The translations under genes were made by a program, and so were the position numbers. From assembly GCF_037071985.1 (NCBI RefSeq), contig NZ_JAXHDF010000005.1, positions 291,080 through 355,079 on the forward strand: DNA of 64,000 bases. The letters run 5' to 3'. Shown piece after piece: positions 26,052-34,777 of the stretch (within the stretch, counting starts at the first letter, position 1; every line of letters starts with the position of its first letter). Below the pieces are notes generated by a model that saw nothing but the letters and a program-made list of their open reading frames with translations, was not told the origin of the DNA and did no database searches. The DNA is from Pseudogracilibacillus sp037071985. Lineage in GTDB: Bacteria > Bacillota > Bacilli > Bacillales > Amphibacillaceae.

Positions 26052-27461
26052 ATGAAAGTTTTTAGTACATGGGGGTTACGTTTATCGATTACCCTCTACA
26101 CTTTATTGCATTTTTTTACGGCATTTTTTAACAATAAATTTGCACTTTCCGCTTTGGCAATTGCTGGCCTTGCTCTCTTTTTCTTTTCGCTATTATATCT
26201 TTCAATTCAGAAATTTAAATTACCGTTTACTATTTTTATATGCGGAATTTTAATCTTACTCTTTTCTGACCATTCTGTTCTCAATGGAATTTTACAAGGG
26301 CTTATTTTAATGAAAGATATGATTGGGTTATTAATTATCGTGCCTTTAATCGGTTGGGTCCTTAGAGAAGAACCATATATTGAAGATATTATGAGTGTAT
26401 TTTATACATTCATTAATACGAGTCAAAAGTTTTACCTTAGCTTGATTACTTTTACCCAAATAATTGCTTATTTTTTATTGTTCGGATCGATCCCTATGAT
26501 GTACCAATTTGTTAATATTATTTTAAAAGATCATCATACGGAATTTTGGGAAAAATATAAAGGGACTGCTTTGTTACGTGGGTTTGCACTTTCCACTTTG
26601 TGGGTTGTTAGTATTCCAAGTTTTATTTTTGCAGTCGAAGCATTAGGTGCTTCGCTTTGGTTAGCGATCCTACAGGGGCTTGGTATTGCCATCATTGGTA
26701 CCATTTTGGCCGTTACTTTTGCTTTTTTCTCGGAAAAAAGATCGGGTTTTTCAATCACGCCTACATTACAACAAAATATTAAACTTGTCCTTGTAAATGC
26801 CTCTCCTAAAGAAATTAGGAAAAAGAAAGTAATTGAGTTTTTCTTATTATTTATTTCGTTATTTGGATCGATCTTTTTGATCCACGGTGTTTTTAGAATA
26901 CCATTAATGCTTATCATTCCTCTTGTTATTGTTGGATGGATCTGTGCATTTTTCTTGTTTAAAAGAAGAGGATATAAACTTACAAGGGTAGCGAAAGAAT
27001 ATGTAAGGAAAGATATGATTAATCAATCGTATCAATTAAATATTATGTTATCAGTTGGAGTACTTATTTTTGCTTTAAGACAAACAGGGTTTGCACCGAC
27101 GATTGTTAACAGCCTTCATTTCTTGCAAGATACGATTCCGTTCATCAATCCACTTTTCTTATTACCTTTCATTGTAATTATTTTAGGTTTTTTTGGGTTG
27201 GGACCACTAACAGTAATGGTATTAGTTGCAGGTATATTAAGTGGTATGGAGCTACCATATTCCCCTGAGCTAATCGTTCTTTCCATTACATCGGGAAGCG
27301 TCATTTCGATTTTGATCTCACCAGTTATCATGCCTGTCATTGCTCTTAGTGCCTCAAATGGCCTAAGCATGTTTACAAATGGGATAAAATTTAACTGGAA
27401 ATATGCCATTGTCTTTTACATCATTGTACAAACGTATATACAAATAATGGTTCATGTATAA
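26052..27461 (+). CDS. Polytopic membrane protein, permease-like, unknown substrate
   Basis: 469 residues with about 12 hydrophobic segments and few charged loops. The paired layout (segments before and after the basic loop FFLFKRRGYKLTRVAKEYVRKD near residue 300) and glycine/proline-rich re-entrant-like segments (GFFGLGPLTVMVLVAGILSG, SISGSVISILISPVIMP-like) recall ion-transporter superfamily permeases such as DUF401 or gluconate/citrate carriers. This is by eye. GAGAAGGG precedes the ATG. Confidence 0.6.
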   Translation: MKVFSTWGLRLSITLYTLLHFFTAFFNNKFALSALAIAGLALFFFSLLYLSIQKFKLPFTIFICGILILLFSDHSVLNGILQGLILMKDMIGLLIIVPLIGWVLREEPYIEDIMSVFYTFINTSQKFYLSLITFTQIIAYFLLFGSIPMMYQFVNIILKDHHTEFWEKYKGTALLRGFALSTLWVVSIPSFIFAVEALGASLWLAILQGLGIAIIGTILAVTFAFFSEKRSGFSITPTLQQNIKLVLVNASPKEIRKKKVIEFFLLFISLFGSIFLIHGVFRIPLMLIIPLVIVGWICAFFLFKRRGYKLTRVAKEYVRKDMINQSYQLNIMLSVGVLIFALRQTGFAPTIVNSLHFLQDTIPFINPLFLLPFIVIILGFFGLGPLTVMVLVAGILSGMELPYSPELIVLSITSGSVISILISPVIMPVIALSASNGLSMFTNGIKFNWKYAIVFYIIVQTYIQIMVHV

Positions 27462-27488
27462 GGGTGCTTTACAGCTCCCTTTTTTATT
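27460..27488 (+). terminator. Terminator of the permease-like gene
   Basis: AAGGGTGC/GCTCCCTT with one mismatch, then TTTTTTATTTT. Confidence 0.65.
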
Positions 27489-27555
27489 TTGACTAAATTG
27501 TTATTGTAAAAACATCTACTATTTAACACCCATATAATGGATGATAAAAGTTTAA

Positions 27556-27582
27556 CCCTAGAGATGCTCTACCTCTCTAGGG
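27556..27582 (-). terminator. Hairpin downstream of the CPBP protease gene
   Basis: CCCTAGAGA/TCTCTAGGG perfect stem just beyond the leftward gene. The T-run is weak. Confidence 0.5.
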
Positions 27583-27590
27583 GGAGTGTG

Positions 27591-29030
27591 CTAGCTTTTT
27601 ATATGAAAAGGGCGACGGTAAAAAAACAAACAGAAAGGACTAAACATAACGACCAAAGATAGAAGTCCGAGTTTCATGTCGATTGAAAATAAGAATAAAG
27701 TAGACACCCATGCATTATAGAAAAAGTGAAGAAAGATTACGGTTGAAAACCCATAATTCTTAAAAACGAAATAAAATAATGGTCCTGTAAACAAAATAAA
27801 TTCAATCACATATAAATACCACGGATACATATCATACCCGATATGGAGTATTCCCCATAAGAGAGATGTAGCAATTACTGCAGTGACTACACCAAACCGT
27901 TCGAAAAATGGTCCCATATAGTTTCTAAATATCGCTTCCTCCGTCACTGCTGCACTTAAACCAACAAATAAGGTAAAGACAGGAAGCACCCACGGACTAT
28001 TCAGTATGAGCAAACTATGATTTAAGACAGGAGATACCCATACATCAAAAAATCCGGCAAAGAAAAAGTATAGTTCACCTAGAGTTATTCCAATTATAGC
28101 CGTGAAAAACCCTTGTTTTATATGTGGTTGTAGAGCTCTAACCCTTTCACCAATATTGCGATTTACTTTTTTCCATCGTATTAATAAAACTGCAAATGTT
28201 AGATATGTCATCAACACTGGATCCAACATTGCTATACCTGTAACAGTTCCGTTCATTGCTTTTGTAACGAAAATCCAGCCAAATCCTGCTGCAATAGTTA
28301 AAATGAGTGGTCCTATAAACCCTTCGATCTGCTTTTTAATTAACCGTTTAATAAGCTGTATAGTTACGATCACAACTAATGTAATTAAAAATACAAAAAT
28401 GCCAAAGTATAAAAGGTATTGTCCAGCCGATTCCGATTGAAAAGAATATTTTGTTGCGAATCCGTAATGATCAAATTGAATAATATAATTGTCAATAGTG
28501 TAGATGTCTACTATTTTGACAACATTATTAAATTTTGTTTTCGCTTGATAAGTCCACTTCACATCCCATTCCGTCAGAGTACCATCCTTACTATCTTCTG
28601 ATATTAATTCATATCCTTCTCCAAAATTAGTTTTTATAAAATGATCGATATCTTCTGTAAAAATACTTATATTAGTCGCTTTTGTTAATTGCCCGTTCTG
28701 CGGATTAATCTGATAAGTCTGTTTTAAATTTTCAATTTCAATGATGTAAAGAGGAACTTCCTCACTAAGCCCTTTTAATTCTTGTTCATTTAAATGGTTC
28801 GCTTCCACATATCGTCCAATACTACTATTTGCGACTGCATCGAAGTACTGTATATCTATTTCATTCATCGAAGGTATGTCTAATTGTTTCGTTGCATGCT
28901 CGATCTGATTAAATACATCCGATTTAGAGTAATCTGGCAATGGATACTCTACTGAGTCATTAAAAAATACCATACATACATAAATGATAGCTCCAATACA
29001 CGCTACTAATGTTAAACGACGAAAATTCAT
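27591..29030 (-). CDS. CPBP-family intramembrane metalloprotease with extracytoplasmic N-terminal domain
   Basis: 479 residues. One N-terminal membrane segment (about 5-22) is followed by an extracytoplasmic region (about 25-205) with a PepSY-like pattern (YQINPQNGQLTKATNI, EWDVKWTYQAK). A block of membrane segments comes next. The CPBP (CAAX protease, Abi) core motifs are EEAIFRN near 365, LLWGILHIGYD near 387 and FLHFFYNAW near 440; the paired glutamates and histidines are the expected zinc or catalytic residues. The target is unknown. Related proteins process peptides or act in bacteriocin self-immunity. Confidence 0.82.
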   Translation of the reverse strand: MNFRRLTLVACIGAIIYVCMVFFNDSVEYPLPDYSKSDVFNQIEHATKQLDIPSMNEIDIQYFDAVANSSIGRYVEANHLNEQELKGLSEEVPLYIIEIENLKQTYQINPQNGQLTKATNISIFTEDIDHFIKTNFGEGYELISEDSKDGTLTEWDVKWTYQAKTKFNNVVKIVDIYTIDNYIIQFDHYGFATKYSFQSESAGQYLLYFGIFVFLITLVVIVTIQLIKRLIKKQIEGFIGPLILTIAAGFGWIFVTKAMNGTVTGIAMLDPVLMTYLTFAVLLIRWKKVNRNIGERVRALQPHIKQGFFTAIIGITLGELYFFFAGFFDVWVSPVLNHSLLILNSPWVLPVFTLFVGLSAAVTEEAIFRNYMGPFFERFGVVTAVIATSLLWGILHIGYDMYPWYLYVIEFILFTGPLFYFVFKNYGFSTVIFLHFFYNAWVSTLFLFSIDMKLGLLSLVVMFSPFCLFFYRRPFHIKS

Positions 29031-29371
29031 GCATTTCCCCCACTTCTCTATGTTTTACGGAAAATTAACTTAATTATAAACTATTGTATTTTAATGAAGG
29101 CAGGTTTTATACTTTCTTTATATTGATATTGGAATTTATACTTTATCATGGAGGAAAACTGGGATGAGCTAGGGGAATAATGACAAGCCTAGGGACGATG
29201 CCGCTATTCAAGATGAAGACTAATCAACAATCCCGAAAAGCTAGGTGATACCACACCAGCAAAAATAGCAATAAACACATTTAATCTCCTTGCATCAGAA
29301 AGAGTACTATTAATGATTGACTTAACCACAGCATTTATTTATCGGAAAAAATGCTCACAATTAACCGATAA
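29031..29371. other. Intergenic, no gene seen
   Basis: Holds the presumed promoter of the CPBP gene near its right-hand start. A short GC-richer patch at 29160-29290 has broken frames only. Confidence 0.35.
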
Positions 29372-29421
29372 AATTAAGTGCTTCTTTCAGTAATAATAAA
29401 CTGAAAAAAGCACTTTTAATT
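29372..29421 (-). terminator. Terminator of the WYL-YolD transcript
   Basis: AATTAAGTGCTT...AAGCACTTTTAATT long stem with CTTTCAG/CTGAAA inside, and a T-rich stretch on the minus strand. Confidence 0.7.
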
Positions 29422-29454
29422 GGCAATACTCTTACCCCATCTGACTATATATAT

Positions 29455-29784
29455 TTAATTTTCGATTATTTCGACATCAATAACGCTAGAGAGTGATAGT
29501 TGATTTCCATCTTCATTTTTCAATACGATATATCCTTTCCATTGGTCGATCTTCGCAAGTTTTCCACGTAATGTTAAATGATCACCATCATGAAAATAAG
29601 TCATTTCAATTGTTACTTGATGTTTTAATGCATGTTTTAACAGTTGGTCAATCTCTGTCATTTTCTGTTCATCAAGAATTGGTTTTTCTTTATATTCAAT
29701 AAAAACTTCTTTTAACATTTCCACATGTTCAGGTAGCATCAAAGATACCCATTTCATTGTTCCACGATCATGTACTCTCGTCAT
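29455..29784 (-). CDS. YolD-like protein
   Basis: 109 residues with the YolD pattern: RGTMKWVSLMLPEHVEML near 7, HDGDHLTLRGKLAKIDQWKGYIVL near 64 and a final DVEIIEN. YolD proteins are small partners found beside Y-family polymerases on phages and plasmids of Bacilli (the yolD-uvrX pair in SP-beta). The start overlaps the end of the WYL-like gene by four bases (translational coupling). The divergent neighbour is a UvrX-like polymerase, and both promoters carry LexA boxes. Confidence 0.85.
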   Translation of the reverse strand: MTRVHDRGTMKWVSLMLPEHVEMLKEVFIEYKEKPILDEQKMTEIDQLLKHALKHQVTIEMTYFHDGDHLTLRGKLAKIDQWKGYIVLKNEDGNQLSLSSVIDVEIIEN

Positions 29785-30002
29785 GCATATGCCTCCATTT
29801 TCTGATTGATCTGCTCTATTGCTAAAATATTAGTCATTTTAAACGTTCTTAATTGGCGACGCATATAACAGAAAGCAATAATATGCTCATCTGTGTACGA
29901 AAAAATTTGAATAGTTCGCTTCGAAATAGAATTTGATTGGGATACATAAATTATGTTGACCTTACTTCCAGTTTGTACTGCTTTATTTATACAACCCATC
30001 AT
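29781..30002 (-). CDS. Short WYL-domain protein
   Basis: 73 residues that form a single small WYL/Sm-like barrel: NKAVQTGSKVNIIYVSQSN, then KRTIQIFSYTDEHIIAFCYM and RRQLRTFKMTNILAI. WYL domains bind single-stranded nucleic acid or nucleotides and regulate DNA-damage and phage-defence functions. There is no helix-turn-helix. AGGAGG lies upstream within the LexA-box region. First gene of a two-gene SOS-type operon with yolD. Confidence 0.75.
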   Translation of the reverse strand: MMGCINKAVQTGSKVNIIYVSQSNSISKRTIQIFSYTDEHIIAFCYMRRQLRTFKMTNILAIEQINQKMEAYA

Positions 30003-30018
30003 TTTCTCTAACCCTCCT

Positions 30019-30061
30019 GAACGTTTGTTCTCATTTTAACATGACTTCCAACAATTTACAA
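30019..30061 (-). promoter_or_regulatory. LexA box and promoter of the WYL-yolD operon
   Basis: GAACGTTTGTTC (30019-30030) is a perfect GAAC-N4-GTTC SOS box of the Bacillus type. On the minus strand TTGTAA (30056-30061), 17 bases and TAAAAT (30033-30038) make the promoter just upstream of it. Confidence 0.8.
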
Positions 30062-30124
30062 GAACAAACATTCGTATCTTTATTGTTTTTCGTGATTCTC
30101 TTGCATATAATAAAACGTACGTTC
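30062..30124 (+). promoter_or_regulatory. LexA boxes and promoter of the UvrX-like polymerase gene
   Basis: TTGTTT (30083-30088), a 17-base spacer and TATAAT (30106-30111) form the promoter. CGAATGTTTGTTCT (read on the minus strand, 30061-30074) is a LexA box with one mismatch upstream. AAACGTACGTTC (30113-30124) is a weaker match at the start site. Confidence 0.7.
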
Positions 30125-30144
30125 CCATTATTGGAGGTTATTAT

Positions 30145-31404
30145 ATGGATTATTCGCTTTATCCAAGAAATGATATCCTTTGCATTGATATGCGCTCTTT
30201 TTACGCAAGTGTAGAGGCTGTAAAGCTGGGACTCGATCCAATGAAAACGTTATTGGCAGTAATTGGGGATATATCTCGTCCTGGAAGTATTGTCCTCGCT
30301 GCTTCGCCTGCGTTAAAAGAGAAACATGGTATTAGCAACGTAAGCCGTTTTTTTGAGCTTCCAAATGATCCAGCAATTCATATTGTGCAAGCAAATATGG
30401 CAGATTATTTGCATGTATCCATCCAAATTACAAAATTACTTAATCATTTTGCTCCTAAAGAGGCGATCCATCAATATTCTGTCGATGAAGTATGGGTTAC
30501 TGTTAATGGGTTAGAAAAATTGTTTGGAACTCGTCAGGAAATCGCTATTCTAATTAGAGATGCTATTTTAAACGAACACAGAATTACAAGTGCAATTGGA
30601 ATTGGTGACAATAAATTTCTAGCGAAAGTAGTGATGGATCTTCATGCAAAAAAAATAGAATCTGGGATCGCAGAATGTAAATATGAAGACGTAGCGGAAA
30701 AGCTGTGGCCTTTTTCAGTAGAAAAAATTTGGGGTATTGGAAGCCGAATGAAAAGAAATTTACATCGATTAGGAATTACTACTCTTGGACAAATTGCACA
30801 ATTTCCTCTTGATCAATTAAAAAAACATTTTGGCGTAATGGGAGAGCAATTATACTGGCATGCATGGGGTATTGATTTAAGTCCCATATTCGGCGATTTT
30901 ACCAAAACAACACAAGAAAGTTTCGGGCACGGGATTTCCTTATTACGAGATTATACAAAAGAAGAGTTGCTTATCTGTCTGCTTGATCTCTGTGAAGAAG
31001 TTTGTCGAAGAGCACGTACGGCACAAAAAGTTGGAAAAACCATTCATTTGGGAATTGGATACTCAACTGAAACTGGTGGAGGAGGATTCAGCCGTTCAAC
31101 TTCTCTTTATACACCGACAAATATTACAATGGAAATGCATCAAGTGTGTATCCGGCTTTTTAATACGTTTTACGATGGACATAGTAAAATCAGACGGGTC
31201 TATGTCACATTAACCAATTTATCGGATGATCAAGATACACAGCTCGATTTATTTGAGGAACGATCGAAACAGAAAGATATTGGTTATGTAATGGATACTA
31301 TTAGGGATCGTTTTGGAGCAACAGCTATTTTACGTGCTTCTAGTTATACAGATGCGGGAATTACGCTTGATCGCAGCAAAAAAATCGGTGGACATTGGGC
31401 ATGA
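30145..31404 (+). CDS. uvrX: Y-family DNA polymerase, UvrX/YqjW type
   Basis: 419 residues. The catalytic motifs are CIDMRSFYASVEA (Asp15) and YSVDEVWV (Asp114, Glu115). It has the UvrX-specific HQYSVDE variant, an HhH region near 195-225 (KIWGIGSRMKRNLHRLGIT) and the little-finger domain after 240. The polymerase performs error-prone translesion synthesis during the SOS response. GGAGG lies about 10 bases before the ATG. Its SOS control and the divergent yolD partner match the SP-beta uvrX-yolD cassette; no other prophage genes are nearby. Confidence 0.88.
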   Translation: MDYSLYPRNDILCIDMRSFYASVEAVKLGLDPMKTLLAVIGDISRPGSIVLAASPALKEKHGISNVSRFFELPNDPAIHIVQANMADYLHVSIQITKLLNHFAPKEAIHQYSVDEVWVTVNGLEKLFGTRQEIAILIRDAILNEHRITSAIGIGDNKFLAKVVMDLHAKKIESGIAECKYEDVAEKLWPFSVEKIWGIGSRMKRNLHRLGITTLGQIAQFPLDQLKKHFGVMGEQLYWHAWGIDLSPIFGDFTKTTQESFGHGISLLRDYTKEELLICLLDLCEEVCRRARTAQKVGKTIHLGIGYSTETGGGGFSRSTSLYTPTNITMEMHQVCIRLFNTFYDGHSKIRRVYVTLTNLSDDQDTQLDLFEERSKQKDIGYVMDTIRDRFGATAILRASSYTDAGITLDRSKKIGGHWA

Positions 31405-31491
31405 TATTACCACATTTATTAAATTTTTATAAAAACAAGTTGTAAATCTACACGTTACGATATAATGAGAAAGAATTCTTTTTATTAAAAT

Positions 31492-31525
31492 AGGCTTATC
31501 ACCATTGCTCTAATGGTGTAAGCCT
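31492..31525 (+). promoter_or_regulatory. Strong hairpin in the leader of the BmrA-like gene
   Basis: AGGCTTA(T)CACCATT pairs with AATGGTG-TAAGCCT around a 5-base loop. It lies about 30 bases after a TATAAT (31461-31466; TTGTAA 15 bases upstream) and 65 bases before the gene. It may end the polymerase transcript leftward or serve as an attenuator; no T-run follows on the plus strand. Confidence 0.5.
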
Positions 31526-31589
31526 AAGTTGCAATTATGCAGATAGAATGGCTCAAACCTTATTGTCTGCTAAAGAGAGGAGTAATATC

Positions 31590-33326
31590 ATGCCAAAGCA
31601 ACAGCAAAAAGGACTAAAACCTTTTATATCCCTCATATTATCAATGAATATTCCGAAATTGGCGTTAACATTTGGCTTAATTGGGACTATTATTTCTACA
31701 CTCGCGAGTCTCGCAATTCCAATACTTGCAGGTGAAATCGTTGATGGCTTTTCCATTGAAACGTTGAGTGTGGGAGTCATTATTGCTATTGTCATCGCTT
31801 TTCTTTTCCAAGCTGTTATGGATGGATTTTCTACCTACTTATTAGGTGCGGTAGGACAAAAAGTTATTGCACGCTTACGAGAAACCTTATGGAAAAAGAT
31901 TGTTAGATTACCCGTTCCTTATTTTGATAAAACTAAAAGTGGTAACACAGTTAGCCGGGTTGTCAATGATACTGGAATTTTAAAAGACTTAATTTCACAG
32001 CATTTCCCTCAATTTATCGGAGGAATTGTCTCTATTATCGGTGCTGTGACGATCCTTTTCATCATGGATTGGAAAATGACGTTGCTCATGTTACTTTCTG
32101 TGCCTTTAACAATTTTATTCATGATCCCACTTGGGAGAAAAATGGCCAACATTTCACGAGGACTGCAAGATGAGACAGCTGCTTTCACAAGTGTCATTCA
32201 ACAAGCAATTAATGAAAATCGATTAATGAAATCATCTACAGCTGAAGATGTTGAAAAATCAAAAGGTAATAAAGGTATTGAACGAATGTTTCGTTTTGGA
32301 TTAAAAGAGGCACGTATTATCGCTATGGTCGGTCCACTAATGTATTTAATTGTCATGATTGTCATTGTGGTGATTATCGGTTATGGTGGAATCCGCGTTG
32401 CCGAAGGTTCTATGTCGACAGGTGCTCTTGTAGCATTTCTGCTCTATTTATTCCAAATTGTTTTCCCGATTACTTCATTTGCCATGTTCTTTACTCAATT
32501 ACAAAAAGCACAAGGAGCAACAGAAAGAATTATTGATATTTTAAATATGCAAGAGGAATCTGGACAAAATGGCAAAGAAACAAATATTTCTAATCAAACC
32601 TTACGTGTTTCTCAGCTTTCTTTTTCTTATAATCAGAATGAACCTGTACTTAAAGACATCTCTTTTGAAGCAAATCCCGGTGAAATGATTGCTTTTGTCG
32701 GGCCAAGCGGTGGCGGAAAAACAACCATCTTCAGTTTGTTAGAACGTTTTTATGAACCTACAGCTGGGGAAGTCCTTATTGGAGACACACCAATAAATCT
32801 GTTAGCTTTAGATTGTTGGCGTACTCAGATCGGATATGTTTCCCAGGAAAGTGCCATGATGGCTGGTACTATTCGAGAAAATTTAACATACGGTTTACAT
32901 GAACCAACTACTATTACAGATGAACAATTGTGGGACGTTGCAAAAATGGCCTATGCAGATACATTCATTAAAAATTTTAAAGATGGATTAGATACAGAGG
33001 TTGGGGAACGAGGAGTAAAATTATCTGGCGGACAAAGACAACGAATTAATATTGCTCGTGCTTTTTTAAGAGACCCTAAGATTTTAATGTTGGATGAGGC
33101 AACGGCAAGTTTAGACAGCCAGTCAGAGCAAGTCGTTCAAGATGCATTAGTTCGATTAATGAAAGGACGTACAACCTTTGTAATTGCTCATCGTTTATCA
33201 ACAATAGTCGATGCAGACAAAATTTTATTTATTGAAAATGGAAGGTTAACTGGGGAAGGAACACATGAGGAACTAATAAATGCTCATCCATTATATCGAG
33301 ATTTTGCTGAACAACAATTAACATAG
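31590..33326 (+). CDS. bmrA: ABC multidrug exporter, BmrA-like half-transporter
   Basis: 578 residues from ATG 31590 (AGAGGAG eight bases upstream). It follows B. subtilis BmrA closely. A type-1 exporter membrane domain with six segments covers 20-310 (LPVPYFDKTKSGNTVSRVVNDT). The nucleotide-binding domain has Walker A GPSGGGKT near 371, signature LSGGQRQR near 478, LMLDEATASLDSQSE and IAHRLST. It works as a homodimer that exports drugs such as Hoechst dyes and doxorubicin in BmrA. A structured leader precedes it, so expression may be controlled by attenuation. Confidence 0.88.
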   Translation: MPKQQQKGLKPFISLILSMNIPKLALTFGLIGTIISTLASLAIPILAGEIVDGFSIETLSVGVIIAIVIAFLFQAVMDGFSTYLLGAVGQKVIARLRETLWKKIVRLPVPYFDKTKSGNTVSRVVNDTGILKDLISQHFPQFIGGIVSIIGAVTILFIMDWKMTLLMLLSVPLTILFMIPLGRKMANISRGLQDETAAFTSVIQQAINENRLMKSSTAEDVEKSKGNKGIERMFRFGLKEARIIAMVGPLMYLIVMIVIVVIIGYGGIRVAEGSMSTGALVAFLLYLFQIVFPITSFAMFFTQLQKAQGATERIIDILNMQEESGQNGKETNISNQTLRVSQLSFSYNQNEPVLKDISFEANPGEMIAFVGPSGGGKTTIFSLLERFYEPTAGEVLIGDTPINLLALDCWRTQIGYVSQESAMMAGTIRENLTYGLHEPTTITDEQLWDVAKMAYADTFIKNFKDGLDTEVGERGVKLSGGQRQRINIARAFLRDPKILMLDEATASLDSQSEQVVQDALVRLMKGRTTFVIAHRLSTIVDADKILFIENGRLTGEGTHEELINAHPLYRDFAEQQLT

Positions 33327-33368
33327 AGTTAGTTAGAAAAACTTAAATTAAGTTAAAAGATTATAATC

Positions 33369-33397
33369 AAAAAAGCCTTTACGAAAAAGGCTTTTTT
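33369..33397. terminator. Bidirectional terminator between bmrA and the S66 peptidase gene
   Basis: AAAAAAGCCTTT-ACG-AAAAAGGCTTTTTT, with T-runs on both strands. Confidence 0.85.
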
Positions 33398-33448
33398 AGT
33401 ACATTACTAGCAAAAACTAACGTTTCAGTAGTTTAACCTATAAAAAGA

Positions 33449-34465
33449 TTACGGTTTAAACTCCTGGATAACCGTACCTTTCCCATTTTCAACGTGAACT
33501 TTCGCATATGCACCATTAATAAATGTTATTTGAGGGGGTTGATGCCCACAATCAATGTCGTAGACAATCGGTATGTTTAATTCTTCAAAAAGATCTTGAT
33601 ACACATCTTCTATGAGATAATCTTCCACAGGCATATTAGCAGCACTGCGTCCAAATAATATGCCTGAACAATTTTCAAACCAACCTGCTAGTCTCATTTG
33701 CACAAGTGTTCTTTGTAGATCTGTCGTTTTTAATTCACAGTTTTCAAAATACCATACAATAGGCTCATTAATATATTCTTTTCTAAATTGGCGGACATCA
33801 CCAAATGGTGTTCCAATTAAATGCCTGATAACATCGATACAGCCTCCAAGTAAACGCCCCTCCATTTTTACTGTAGCTTGAGTTACTGTTTTCCAGATTG
33901 TTTTTTCAGTTAAGTTAAAAACAGAGGCAGGAAGTGGATGATCAAATTGCCATTCCTTTTGATACAATGAGGAAGAATATTGAACTATCGATTCTCCCAT
34001 TTCAGTTGCCAAAACAGATTCCCACATCGCCGTTGTTTCGTCTAAATTTGCTTCACGTAAATCGACCAAATTTGTACCGTGAGCGGTAGCTATTCCTGTT
34101 TTTAACGTAATTGCAAGTAGCAGGACACTCGTATCGGAATAACCTAAAACCCACTTGTTTTTCATGTTCTCAAAGTCAACATCTTCAAGCATTTCGATAA
34201 GTAATTCACCGCCCCATGGTGGAATAATGATGTCAATCTTATCATCGACCACCATTTGATTGAATTCCAATGCACGTTCTTCTTTCGGAGCTGATTTTGC
34301 TTTTTTCTGATTCCAAACCGTATTTCCACAAACCGTTTTAAACCCTTTTATATTTAATTGTTTACACGCTGAGTGAACAAGTTCGTGTAGTTCGGCTTCT
34401 ACACCCGATGATGGAGCAGTTACCCCTATTGTTGCATTATCTTTTAAAATAGGATATTTTATCAT
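33449..34465 (-). CDS. S66-family peptidase (LD-carboxypeptidase/MccF-like)
   Basis: 338 residues. The Ser nucleophile is in VLGYSDTSVLL near 115, the Glu region in WYFENCELKTTDL near 243 and the His in YDIDCGHQPPQ near 310, which complete the Ser-Glu-His triad. MccF-type members cleave microcin C-like aminoacyl-nucleotides and give immunity; LdcA-type members cut muropeptide L,D bonds in the cytoplasm. The length and VTAPSSG start resemble B. subtilis YocD, annotated as MccF-like. No leader peptide is seen, and it is alone. Confidence 0.85.
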   Translation of the reverse strand: MIKYPILKDNATIGVTAPSSGVEAELHELVHSACKQLNIKGFKTVCGNTVWNQKKAKSAPKEERALEFNQMVVDDKIDIIIPPWGGELLIEMLEDVDFENMKNKWVLGYSDTSVLLLAITLKTGIATAHGTNLVDLREANLDETTAMWESVLATEMGESIVQYSSSLYQKEWQFDHPLPASVFNLTEKTIWKTVTQATVKMEGRLLGGCIDVIRHLIGTPFGDVRQFRKEYINEPIVWYFENCELKTTDLQRTLVQMRLAGWFENCSGILFGRSAANMPVEDYLIEDVYQDLFEELNIPIVYDIDCGHQPPQITFINGAYAKVHVENGKGTVIQEFKP

Positions 34466-34544
34466 TCACATTCATTCCTAACATCAATATATTTTGTATC
34501 TACACATTTCTCTTTTGCGATGTAGGACTCCTGCATTTTAAAAA

Positions 34545-34579
34545 AACACTTCGTACTTCAATTTGAAATACGAAATGTT
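34545..34579 (-). terminator. Terminator downstream of tyrS and the GC-rich element
   Basis: AACACTTCGTA(C)TTCAA pairs with TTGAA(A)TACGAAATGTT, and the minus strand continues TTTTTTT. Confidence 0.75.
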
Positions 34580-34624
34580 CTTGTTTTTTATTACGACAAA
34601 TACTTAAATGTTCTATCTAATTAA

Positions 34625-34770
34625 CTGTATCAGAGCAGTGTCACGGGGCCCTCTCACATATTTCCACCGTGGATAGGGAAGCGTAAGAGCGCTGCGAAAT
34701 TCTTCTCATCTATTGCTACCCAAGATCAGGGATGCGACAGAACTCTAGCTTTCTGCAAGCTGCCCCACTT
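34625..34770 (-). ncRNA. GC-rich structured element downstream of tyrS, unidentified
   Basis: This patch is clearly richer in G and C than the AT-rich surroundings and has no open frame. Read on the minus strand it can form AGCTT-GCAG-AAAGCT, CCC-TGATCTT-GGG and CCAC-GG-TGG hairpins in a row, and it ends before a strong terminator. A small RNA, a 3'-UTR regulatory RNA or a repeat element is possible. No known family recognised. Confidence 0.35.
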
Positions 34771-34777
34771 CTAATAC

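Noticed and set aside
34625..34770. tRNA or 5S rRNA gene fragment
   Set aside because: No cloverleaf with GTTC/acceptor stem and no 5S-like core could be drawn on either strand.
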